64,000 nucleotides of DNA. Origin: Acidobacteria bacterium AB60. Lineage in GTDB: Bacteria; Acidobacteriota; Terriglobia; Terriglobales; Acidobacteriaceae. The stretch covers positions 310,001 to 374,000 of the forward strand of contig VANK01000004.1 of the NCBI GenBank assembly GCA_008682415.1, read 5' to 3'. Both the position numbers and the translations under genes were made by a program. The notes under the pieces were generated by a model. The model saw only the letters and a program-made list of their open reading frames with translations, was not told the origin of the DNA and did not search any database. Of the stretch, positions 52,179 to 60,089 are shown piece by piece; the first letter of the stretch is position 1, and the number at the start of each line of letters is the position of its first letter.

Positions 52179-53345
52179 TTGAGCGACCGTTTTTTGTTTA
52201 CGTCGGAGTCCGTGACGGAAGGTCATCCGGACAAGATTGCGGACCAGGTATCGGATGCGATTCTGGACGCATGCCTGGAGCAGGATCCCTATAGCCGTGT
52301 GGCGGCGGAGACGCTGACTGCGACCGGGCTGGTGATGATCGCAGGCGAGATCACGACCAAGGCGTACGTGGATTTTCAAACACTGGTGCGCGGCGTTGTG
52401 GCCTCGATCGGATACGACAACGCGGTGTATGGATTTGACTCGAATACCTGCGCGGTTATCTCGTCGATCAACAAGCAGAGCGGCGACATTGCCCAGGGTG
52501 TGGACACCGGCGGAGCCGGCGACCAGGGCATGATGTTCGGATATGCCTCGAACGAAACGCCCGAACTGATGCCGATCGCGATTTCGCTGGCGCACAAGCT
52601 GACCCGGCGGCTGAGCGAGGTGCGCAAGAGCGGCAAGCTCTCCTACCTGCGGCCGGACGGCAAGAGCCAGGTGACGGTGGAGTACGACGAGAATCGCAAG
52701 CCGGTGCGCGTGGACGCGGTCGTCATCTCGAGCCAGCACTCGGAGACGGTGTCGAACGACGACCTGCACGCCGACATCCTGAAGCATGTGATCCAGGCGG
52801 TGATTCCGGCGGAGCTGCTGGACGAGCACACCAAGTACCACATCAACCCCACGGGTCGGTTCGTGATCGGCGGGCCCATGGGCGACACGGGCCTGACGGG
52901 CCGCAAGATCATTGTGGACACGTATGGCGGTGCGGGCCGGCACGGCGGCGGCGCGTTCAGTGGCAAGGATCCGACCAAGGTGGACCGCTCGGCGGCCTAC
53001 ATGGCGCGCTACATCGCCAAGAACATTGTGGCGGCTGGCCTGGCGGACCGCTGCGAGGTGCAGCTGGCGTACGCAATCGGCGTGGCTGAGCCGGTGAGCG
53101 TGCTGGTGGATACATTCGGCACCGGCAAGCTGAGCGGGGCACAGCTCACGGAGCTGGTACGCAAGAACTTCTCGCTGACGCCTAAGGCGATTATCGAGAC
53201 GCTGAAGCTGCGCCGGCCGATCTATCGGCAGACCGCAGCGTACGGCCACTTCGGCCGCACAGAGGCCGACTTCACCTGGGAGGCAACGGACAAGGCCACG
53301 GCCCTTGCGGAGCAGGCCGGCGTGAAGGCGGCGGTCGCGAAGTAG
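52179..53345 (+). CDS. metK: S-adenosylmethionine synthetase
   Basis: 388 residues. It makes S-adenosylmethionine from methionine and ATP. All key motifs are present: [17 protein letters not shown] (ATP-binding His), [12 protein letters not shown] (the conserved hexapeptide), [32 protein letters not shown], and [22 protein letters not shown] (P-loop-like). The TTG at 52179 is preferred: AAGGAG lies 6 bases upstream and [10 protein letters not shown] is the usual N-terminus. An ATG at 52137 would add 14 residues absent from the family. Monocistronic, with a terminator after it. Confidence 0.96.
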   Translation: MSDRFLFTSESVTEGHPDKIADQVSDAILDACLEQDPYSRVAAETLTATGLVMIAGEITTKAYVDFQTLVRGVVASIGYDNAVYGFDSNTCAVISSINKQSGDIAQGVDTGGAGDQGMMFGYASNETPELMPIAISLAHKLTRRLSEVRKSGKLSYLRPDGKSQVTVEYDENRKPVRVDAVVISSQHSETVSNDDLHADILKHVIQAVIPAELLDEHTKYHINPTGRFVIGGPMGDTGLTGRKIIVDTYGGAGRHGGGAFSGKDPTKVDRSAAYMARYIAKNIVAAGLADRCEVQLAYAIGVAEPVSVLVDTFGTGKLSGAQLTELVRKNFSLTPKAIIETLKLRRPIYRQTAAYGHFGRTEADFTWEATDKATALAEQAGVKAAVAK

Positions 53346-53389
53346 AAAGACGGTGTTCAGTTTTCAGTGATCAGTGAATAGTGATCAGA

Positions 53390-53419
53390 GGGGACTCCGA
53401 ATGGGGTCCCTTTTATTTT
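53390..53419 (+). terminator. Terminator after metK
   Basis: GGGAC...CC (53391-53398) pairs with GG...GTCCC (53103-offset equivalents 53403-53410) around a short loop and is followed by TTTTATTTT. Just before it, CAGTGATCAGTGAATAGTGATCAG (53365-53388) is a run of imperfect direct repeats. The remaining bases up to 53637 show nothing recognisable. Confidence 0.75.
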
Positions 53420-53637
53420 GGGAGATGCGATGGCCAGGTGGTTCTGACTGGCGCATTCGGACGGGCAAAACAGCGATTCGCGCAAACCGACGAAGGTTGA
53501 CCGTCGATGAACGGTGCTTCGTGATAAGCGAGCAGAGCCGCCGCAAAGTGTCATCTTCCCGCCTCTCTTTTTTGAGGCCACCACGTCCCAGACACTAGAA
53601 TTCAGTTGGCTTTTTTTCTTGATGAAGGAGAACGGGA

Positions 53638-54384
53638 ATGCGGATTCTTGCGGGTGTGGGGGTGTGGCTGGGCTTGATCGCAGCGGCTGGCGCACAGGGC
53701 GCCGTTCCCTGGAGCTATTTGGGCAATACCGGTCCACTGAACTGGGGGAAGCTCTCTCCCGCGTACAAGACCTGCTCGCAGGGACATGAGCAGGCGCCGA
53801 TCGACATTCGCGGGGCGCACTTGAACAAGAGTCTGGCCCCACTGGAGTTTCACTACATCTCCGCCGGCGTGACGCTGGAGAATACGGGGAATCTGATCGT
53901 CATGCACCCCAATCCGGGCAGCAGCATGACCGTGGATGGGGTGAAGTACGAATTGCAGGAGCTGACGTTTCACCGGCCCAGCGAGTCCGCCGTGGGCGGC
54001 AAGCTCACCGATCTGGATGTGGAGATGCTGCACAAGAGCGCTGACGGGAAGATGGCGATTCTGGAGGTTCGCTTCACGATGAACCGCGATCAGCCGAACG
54101 CGGTGCTGGCGGCGCTGTGGCCTCATCTGCCCACCAAGGCGGGAGCAACCGAGAAGGTTACCGAGTACGTGAACGCGGGCGGCTTGCTGCCGGCGGATCG
54201 CGGTTATTGGACGTTTATGGGATCGCTCACCACGCCTCCCTGCACCGAGGGAGTGCGCTGGTTCGTGATGGAGCAGACGCTGACCTTGAGCCGGGAGCAG
54301 GTGCGGCAGTTTGCCGGTATGTTCCGCATGAGCTCACGTCCCCTGCAGGATACGCACGGGCGGAAGATCGAGGCAAACGAGTAA
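53638..54384 (+). CDS. Alpha-carbonic-anhydrase-like protein, probably non-catalytic
   Basis: 248 residues, signal peptide MRILAGVGVWLGLIAAAGA, then an alpha-carbonic-anhydrase fold: NWGKL, QAPIDI, FHRPSES, YWTFMGSLTTPPCTEGVRWFV. Alpha-CAs hold zinc with three His in QxHxH and ExHxVH. Here the first reads ELTFH (Thr110 in place of the first His, His112 kept) and the second DVEMLH (Glu129 in place of the third His). With two of three ligands changed, CO2 hydration is unlikely; it resembles carbonic-anhydrase-related proteins. The ATG follows GAAGGAGAACGGGA. Monocistronic. Confidence 0.88.
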   Translation: MRILAGVGVWLGLIAAAGAQGAVPWSYLGNTGPLNWGKLSPAYKTCSQGHEQAPIDIRGAHLNKSLAPLEFHYISAGVTLENTGNLIVMHPNPGSSMTVDGVKYELQELTFHRPSESAVGGKLTDLDVEMLHKSADGKMAILEVRFTMNRDQPNAVLAALWPHLPTKAGATEKVTEYVNAGGLLPADRGYWTFMGSLTTPPCTEGVRWFVMEQTLTLSREQVRQFAGMFRMSSRPLQDTHGRKIEANE

Positions 54385-54410
54385 GAACAGGGCCAAGGTC
54401 CAAGGGCCGA

Positions 54411-54464
54411 GTACCAAGGGATCAGAGTGCCAGTCTCGAGTTGTTGGAACTTGGCCCTTGGTAC
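54411..54464. repeat. Inverted repeat between convergent genes
   Basis: GTACCAAGGG (54411-54420) and CCCTTGGTAC (54455-54464) are perfect 10-bp inverted arms around a 34-base loop, between the convergent carbonic-anhydrase-like and EmrA genes. Related CCAAGG text lies just before it. It could act as a two-way terminator or be an intergenic repeat. Confidence 0.55.
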
Positions 54465-54477
54465 GTGACTCTCACGA

Positions 54478-55710
54478 TCACTGCTTCACGCGGACCTTCG
54501 GTTCGACGGAGAGGCCGGGACGCAGCTGGTGATTGGGGTCCTGGTGCTGCAGGTCGGTGAAGTCGATACGTACGGGGACGCGCTGCACCACCTTCACGTA
54601 GTTGCCGGTGGCGTTCTCCGGGGGAAACAGGGACAGCACCGAACCGGTGGCGCCGCCAATCTGCGTGACTTTGGCGTCGTAGCTCTTGCCCGTGGCGTCC
54701 ACGTGGACCTCGACAGCCTGGCCTGGCGTCATGGACTTCAACTGGGTTTCTTTGAAGTTGGCGGTCACCCAGATATCCGATAGCGAGACCAGGGTGAGCA
54801 GGTTCTGCCCGGAGGAGACGTTCTGGTTCACCTCAACGCTCTTGCGGGTGATGATGCCGTCTTCCGGCGCAACGATCTTGCTGTAGCTGAGGTTGAGCTG
54901 GGCTTGGTCGAGCTGAGCCTGGGCCTGCTGTACCTGCGCCTGGGCCTGGCGGGCCTTGGCGTTTTGCTCGGCCACCTGCTGGGGGCCCGTCTGCGCGTAC
55001 TTGTAGGAAGCTTCGGACGCCGCTTCCTGCTGGCGGGCGACGCGCACGGCGTCGGCCGCAGCGGCTGCGCTGGCCTGGGCGTCCTGCACCGCGGCGGCAG
55101 CGGAGGCGGCCGCCGCGACTGCAGCGTCATACTGCTGCTTGCTGATCACGTCCTTTTCAACCAGCGGCTTGTAGCGCTCCAGGTCCGACTGTGCCTTGGC
55201 GTTGTTGGCCTGGGCCTGGGTGACGCGCGCCTGCGCGGCCTGCAGCTGCCCCTGGGCCTGTTGCACCTGGGCATGAGACCCGCTGAGCTGAGCGCCGGCG
55301 GAGCTGAGATTGGCGCCGGTGTTTACGGTCAGGAGCGGCACTGCCACGCCGGCGGCGGCCGCGTTGGCCTGCGCGCTGGCGAGAGCCGCCTTGGCATTCT
55401 CGACCGCAACCTGGTAGTCGCGAGGATCGAGGTCGGCGATGGGATCGCCCTTCTTCACCACCTGGTTTTCTTCCACGTAGACCTTGCTGACCTGGCCCTG
55501 GATGCGGGAGCTCACCTGGATGAGGTGCCCGCTGACCTGGGCGTCGTCGGTGTCCTCGTAGAACGTGGAGTGCCACCAGAAAGCCAGCGCGGCCACCGCA
55601 ATGACTGCAATCACGACAATGATGATGCCCCTGCGGCGGGACCGCGGCTGGACGACCTCAGTTTCTTGCTCCGCCGGAGCGGGGGTTGTGGTTGTATCCG
55701 CCACGTTCAC
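54478..55710 (-). CDS. emrA: EmrA/HlyD-type periplasmic adaptor
   Basis: 410 residues: cytosolic N-terminus, one helix (about 28-46, GIIIVVIAVIAVAALAFWW), split lipoyl domain (DDAQVSGHLIQVSSRIQGQVSKVYV...), a very Ala/Gln-rich coiled coil (about 105-285) and a beta-barrel domain (WVTANFKETQLKSMTPGQAVEVHVD). It bridges an inner-membrane pump and an outer-membrane channel. The GTG start overlaps the TolC-like gene's TGA by 4 bases, so the two are coupled. No MFS or ABC pump gene is next to them in the window. Confidence 0.92.
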   Translation of the reverse strand: MNVADTTTTPAPAEQETEVVQPRSRRRGIIIVVIAVIAVAALAFWWHSTFYEDTDDAQVSGHLIQVSSRIQGQVSKVYVEENQVVKKGDPIADLDPRDYQVAVENAKAALASAQANAAAAGVAVPLLTVNTGANLSSAGAQLSGSHAQVQQAQGQLQAAQARVTQAQANNAKAQSDLERYKPLVEKDVISKQQYDAAVAAAASAAAAVQDAQASAAAAADAVRVARQQEAASEASYKYAQTGPQQVAEQNAKARQAQAQVQQAQAQLDQAQLNLSYSKIVAPEDGIITRKSVEVNQNVSSGQNLLTLVSLSDIWVTANFKETQLKSMTPGQAVEVHVDATGKSYDAKVTQIGGATGSVLSLFPPENATGNYVKVVQRVPVRIDFTDLQHQDPNHQLRPGLSVEPKVRVKQ

Positions 55711-57191
55711 TTCCCTCCCAGATAACTCTTGTAGTTTTCGGCCGCGCCCAGCGAGCGGGCCAGGCTGAGCTTGGCCACGTTGTGCCGGTAGAGGCTGTCG
55801 ACGTACTGTTCATCGGCCTGGGCCACGCTCTGTTCGGCCTGGCTTACGGCCAGGTTGTCGCTGACGCCGGCCACGTATCGTTGTTGTGCTTCGCTGAGCG
55901 CCTCATTGGCCAGCTCGACGCTGGAACGCGAGACCTCGACCTGGCGCTGCGCGGATTGGATGTCGAGCAGAGCGTCGCGGACATCCGCGTCCACCTGCGC
56001 GTTGGCGTCGTTGGTCTGCGCGCGCTGGGTATCAAGCTGCGACTGGGCCTGCTCGGCCTCGCCGCGCAGCGCATATTCCTTGAAGATCGGCACACTGAAG
56101 TTGCCGGTGGCATTGAGAGTGCCGTGCGAGTGGCGTACGTTCACGCCGATATCGCCGTAGTCGACGTTGGCGGTGAGCTTGGGATAGCGCTCGGCAGTGG
56201 CGCCCTTGCGCTGTTCTTCGGCCGCCTTGGTCTGTTCCAGCATGGCCTGCAGGTCCTTGCGATTCAGATGCGCCTGCTTGATGGCGGCGTCGACGTCAAA
56301 CTGGTCGAAGGCGGCGTAGGGGGCCTTGTCAACGAGGTTGATCTTTTGCGCCAGGGGCATGCCGATGGTCCGCTGCAGGGCGAGGCGGTCTTTGTCGAGG
56401 GAGTTCTGGGCGACGATCAACTGCTGCTGCAGGGACTGGTAGTCAACGCGGGCGCGCAGCTCGTCAAGCAGGGGCGCGGTGCCCGCCTGGTGGCTGGCGA
56501 CGGCCTGGTCCAGCGAGACCTTGGCGGTCTTGACCTGGGCATCCACACTGGCGACGCGGGTCTCATCGGCGACCACGAGAAGATAGGCGTTGCCCACGGT
56601 GAGGACGACCATGTCGCGGGCGTCCTGCGCGCTGAGCTGGGCGGCGTTGAAGTTGTGTTTGGAGGCCAGATAGGCGCGCAGCGATTTGATGTCGACCAGC
56701 GACCAGGCGAGGCTGGCACGAAGATCGGTATAACCGAAGGGTCCGATGACGGCCGGGATGCCGGGGATGCGCAGGCCCTGGGCCGCCAGGTCGACCTGCA
56801 GGTCCGCTTCCTTGATGTTGCCTTCCACGTCAGGCAGCAGATTCTGCAACTGGCTGAGCCGCTGGGCCTTTGCGGTGGCGGTCTGCGTGCCGCTGAGGAT
56901 GACCCCCAGGTTATTGCGGAGGCCGCGCTGAATGGCGTCGTCGAGCGTCAAATCGAGTATCTGGTCGTTCGCCTGTCCGGACTGGACGCTTCCCTGAAAA
57001 CTTGAGGAGGTCACGGTGGCGGCGGTAGGCGCGGCAACACCCGCGGGGAGCGAAGGCGAGTTCGACTGGCCGCTGCCTGCCTGGGCGCCAAGATTCGAGG
57101 CCATCCCCAGCAGCGCGAGCGCGAGTGGGAACGTTTGCAGCGCGCGGGCACAGGGGCGGCTTGTCTTCGTGCGTGAACAGAGAAGATGCAT
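55707..57191 (-). CDS. TolC-family outer-membrane channel protein
   Basis: 494 residues with an export signal (to about LGAQAG) and a low-complexity linker, then two repeated outer-membrane-efflux halves (about 80-275 and 290-490). LDLTLDDAIQRGLRNNLGVIL starts the first; DADVRDALLDIQSAQRQVEVSRSSVELANEALSEAQQRYVAGVSDNLAVSQAEQS is the typical second-half helix and turn. It is the first gene of the pair with EmrA. The 224 bases upstream hold its promoter; no regulator gene is adjacent. Confidence 0.92.
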   Translation of the reverse strand: MHLLCSRTKTSRPCARALQTFPLALALLGMASNLGAQAGSGQSNSPSLPAGVAAPTAATVTSSSFQGSVQSGQANDQILDLTLDDAIQRGLRNNLGVILSGTQTATAKAQRLSQLQNLLPDVEGNIKEADLQVDLAAQGLRIPGIPAVIGPFGYTDLRASLAWSLVDIKSLRAYLASKHNFNAAQLSAQDARDMVVLTVGNAYLLVVADETRVASVDAQVKTAKVSLDQAVASHQAGTAPLLDELRARVDYQSLQQQLIVAQNSLDKDRLALQRTIGMPLAQKINLVDKAPYAAFDQFDVDAAIKQAHLNRKDLQAMLEQTKAAEEQRKGATAERYPKLTANVDYGDIGVNVRHSHGTLNATGNFSVPIFKEYALRGEAEQAQSQLDTQRAQTNDANAQVDADVRDALLDIQSAQRQVEVSRSSVELANEALSEAQQRYVAGVSDNLAVSQAEQSVAQADEQYVDSLYRHNVAKLSLARSLGAAENYKSYLGGK

Positions 57192-57415
57192 CGATGGTTT
57201 CGAGTCCTACTGGAGCGAAGGGCGTTCTACCGTGGGGCCGGCCTGCCGACCACAGAGTCACCGTAAACCGTTTGCTCCTCAAATGGATGCAAACGCGGCG
57301 CGGCAAGGTTCTAAATCTAGTGTAACGAACGCGGGGATAGGTGCCGTGTGATAAACGGCGAGAGGGGGAGGCGACGCGAAACCCGCGCCGCGCTTAGGTT
57401 TGCTTCCCGGCCGGT

Positions 57416-58111
57416 TCAGTGTCCGCCGACGCCCTCGTGGATGAGCTGGGAGGCGAGAGAGCACATACCCTGCCGAAACAGCTCGCGGGTCTGCTCCGGT
57501 TTCCACGTAGAGGCCTGCGGGCCGCCGTAGGCGGCGAGCAGGGAGGCGGTCTCCGGGGCCGACAGGCCGGCCACGGCGCGAAGCACATAGATGGTGCGCA
57601 TCGCGGTGGGAAGGCTTTCGAGCCAGATACGGACGCGCTCGCGGTCGGGACCGGCCATCAGGCGCTCAAGTTCGTCGCGGGCCGTTCCCGCGGCGTCCAG
57701 GTCCTCATCTCCGATGCAGGTCTGGGCATGCTCAAGGGCTTCGGGGGCGGCCAGGCTTTCGGGGTCGCGGCTCGCCAGCAGCGCAACGGCAGCCTGAGCC
57801 ATGGCCAGGCGGCTGTTGTGGCGGGAATGCTCAGGCCCTTCACCGGGGTTCACCTCCGTATTTGCCACGGCGGTCTCCACCAGGCGGATGCTGTCTTCGC
57901 CCTCGCCGACGAGCATGGAGGCGAGGCTGTAGAGACCGGCGGCGATGCGGTCGAACATATCGTCCAAGCCGTCGAACGCCTGCTCGACGGTGGCCTCGTC
58001 CTTTTCCTGACCGTCCAGCATTCCATGGAGTTTGCGGGCAAACTCGGCGGCTTGCGGGGGCAGCGGCTGCGACACGTCGAGGTAAGTGGCTGGATTCTTC
58101 TGGTCGCTCAT
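57416..58111 (-). CDS. Sigma-factor region-4-like protein
   Basis: 231 residues. The C-terminal third (SLPTAMRTIYVLRAVAGLSAPETASLLAAYGG, about 165-197) has the helix-turn-helix wording of ECF sigma factor region 4. The first part (AAEFARKLHGMLDGQEKDEATVEQAFDGLDDMFDRIAAGLYSLASMLVGEGEDSIRLVETAV) is acidic and aligns loosely with region 2 (YSLASMLVGE...). It may be a divergent sigma factor or a regulator derived from one. The ATG has GGGAGG 9 bases upstream. It stands alone. Confidence 0.6.
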   Translation of the reverse strand: MSDQKNPATYLDVSQPLPPQAAEFARKLHGMLDGQEKDEATVEQAFDGLDDMFDRIAAGLYSLASMLVGEGEDSIRLVETAVANTEVNPGEGPEHSRHNSRLAMAQAAVALLASRDPESLAAPEALEHAQTCIGDEDLDAAGTARDELERLMAGPDRERVRIWLESLPTAMRTIYVLRAVAGLSAPETASLLAAYGGPQASTWKPEQTRELFRQGMCSLASQLIHEGVGGH

Positions 58112-58344
58112 GGCAGGGCCTCCCCGCGGAATTTTGTAGACTCCGGCTTTTCCCATGTTCAACCCATGGGGCGCCATGGGTCAATCAAAGACTGTCGCTG
58201 AACCCAGGGCAACGGCAAAGTTGCGAACCGGCGCCGCCGCTATCACTGCAAGCCGCCTCAGGCGGCGCTAGAATCCGTTGCGCTCGGTCTGCCGGGCTCG
58301 CGGAACTGGCGTGGCGATCGGGCGGGGAAGGAGATAAAGCCGCC

Positions 58345-58776
58345 ATGATGAAAGAGATCCCGAACGCATTTCTGGGCCACAACGATCCTCCCTCGCAGCC
58401 GGAGCTCACGGAAGCGCTGGGAGCCGCTGCTCCGCTCTGGCAGGAGATCGTGGAACGTATCTCGAGAGACGAGCACATCACAGGGCAGGAGTGGAACGGC
58501 GTAGGCACCGCGAAGTATGGATGGACGCTGCGCCTGCTCCATGGCAAGCGCCGGATCGCGTATCTGAGTCCATGTACGGGGTGTTTCCGGGTCGCTTTCC
58601 TGCTTGGCGACCGTGCGATGAAGGAGGTGGGGAAGGTTCCCTTCCCTGCACCGGTGCGGGCCACGATCGCGGCGGCACCTCATTATCCGGAAGGAACAGG
58701 CATCCGCCTGCTGGTGCGGAGCCATGCGGACGTGCCCCCGGTGCTGAAGCTGGCGCACATCAAAGCGGTCAGTTGA
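58345..58776 (+). CDS. DUF3788-family protein
   Basis: 143 residues. The start (MMKEIPNAFLGHNDPPSQPELTEALG) and the body (GWTLRLLHGKRRIAYLSPCTGCFRVAFLLGDRAM) match the DUF3788 family of small cytosolic proteins of unknown function. An AAGGAG box lies 12 bases before the first of two adjacent ATGs. It is monocistronic and convergent with the gene at 58849. Confidence 0.8.
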   Translation: MMKEIPNAFLGHNDPPSQPELTEALGAAAPLWQEIVERISRDEHITGQEWNGVGTAKYGWTLRLLHGKRRIAYLSPCTGCFRVAFLLGDRAMKEVGKVPFPAPVRATIAAAPHYPEGTGIRLLVRSHADVPPVLKLAHIKAVS

Positions 58777-58848
58777 GCGGACTCGCAAACGGCCACCAGA
58801 TGCATGAGGCAGACGCGCAGGGAGATCCGCGCCTGCCTCTCCGTGCGG

Positions 58849-59901
58849 TTAGAAATGATGCGAGAGGTTGACCACGACCGTGTAGTCGGCAAAGAATGCG
58901 TCGCCGTTGGCGGTGTGGTTGTGGATCTCGGGGACACTGGGCGGACGATTGCGGTAGAGAGCCCAGGGCCCATTCACGCTGAGGGTATCCCGCTTGTAAT
59001 TGATGATCAAACCCGGGTCAAAGGAGACGATTGACCCGGGACGGCGGAAGCCGTCGCTCGATCCCAGCAGGTCGCGCACGGGTACGCCTTCGCCGCGGAT
59101 GCCTGCGCTCAGCGCGACACCCTTGAGCTTGGGCAATCCCTGGGTAAGCCCGCCGCGATAGAGGTACTGGTCCGTGGCCGACATGACGTCCTGTCCCGGC
59201 TGGCTGCGGAAGGTCTTCACTCCGGTGGTGTTGGCGGGGCTGAACAGATAGTTGCCCTGTCCATACGCTGAGGCCTTGCGCCACAGGCGCTTGTAGCCCT
59301 GGGATCCCACGCTGAAAGCCCAGGTGCCATCGCCCGGCTGCATGGACTGGTCAGCGGTCGCCTTGATGATGTTGCCTTTGTAGAGCGCCGAGCCGGTGGC
59401 GTCGTTGATACCCGTGGGCAGCTTCAATTGCGCGTTCACCGCCACGTTGCCGCCGTTTTCAGCAGGCGGCCGCAGGATCCACGCCTGGGCCCCGAGGGTC
59501 ACATCCCCCAGTCCGCTTACCTGAAAGATGCCCTTGGGCGGGTAGATCTGGTTCCGCGTGCCGTTGTACACGGGGATATCGCCGATGAGGCTCCAGCGAT
59601 GGGTGAGGCGGTATTCGAAGGCGATGTCGAACAGGTTCTGGTGGTTTTCGACGGCGGTCGGACGGTTGATCTCCTTGGTGCCGACGAAGTACTTGTTGGA
59701 GTTGAAGACCCGGTAGCCGATATCGATGGTCAGATTGTGGTACCACTGCGAGGAGACCTCACCCCCGCCGTTCTGCACCAGTTCGTCCATTGACCGCTGA
59801 TTGCTGTGGGCAGCAACGCAACCCTGCGCCGTCAGCATCTTCGTCCCCATAACCAGGCTCGCTGTTGCGGTGAGCAACAGGAGTTTTGCGTAGTGCTTCA
59901 T
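58849..59901 (-). CDS. Outer-membrane beta-barrel protein
   Basis: 350 residues with a signal peptide (MKHYAKLLLLTATASLVMGTKMLTAQG), then alternating amphipathic strands to the end and a terminal Phe (VVVNLSHHF), the C-terminal signature of outer-membrane barrels. Phrases such as FDIAFEYRLTHRWSLIGDIPVYNGT, GLGDVTLGAQAWIL and NVAVNAQLKLPTG match the MetA/phenol-pathway-type transporter-like barrels. GGAGGTCAT precedes the ATG directly and fixes the start. Substrate unknown. Monocistronic. Confidence 0.82.
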   Translation of the reverse strand: MKHYAKLLLLTATASLVMGTKMLTAQGCVAAHSNQRSMDELVQNGGGEVSSQWYHNLTIDIGYRVFNSNKYFVGTKEINRPTAVENHQNLFDIAFEYRLTHRWSLIGDIPVYNGTRNQIYPPKGIFQVSGLGDVTLGAQAWILRPPAENGGNVAVNAQLKLPTGINDATGSALYKGNIIKATADQSMQPGDGTWAFSVGSQGYKRLWRKASAYGQGNYLFSPANTTGVKTFRSQPGQDVMSATDQYLYRGGLTQGLPKLKGVALSAGIRGEGVPVRDLLGSSDGFRRPGSIVSFDPGLIINYKRDTLSVNGPWALYRNRPPSVPEIHNHTANGDAFFADYTVVVNLSHHF

Positions 59902-60089
59902 ATGACCTCCAGCCAAATGCGTACAATCTTCTCTTTGAATTCAACTGTGAGAAGCAGGGCAACCATAACGGAGGAGGGGGCGATTGTCGTCATCCCTCCG
60001 ATGGATTTCCGCGTTCGTCATCGGCCTTTAACGGGACTCGGGTAAAACGCTGTAGACTGCCAACACGGCTGAAGGTGAACGCAAAGACC

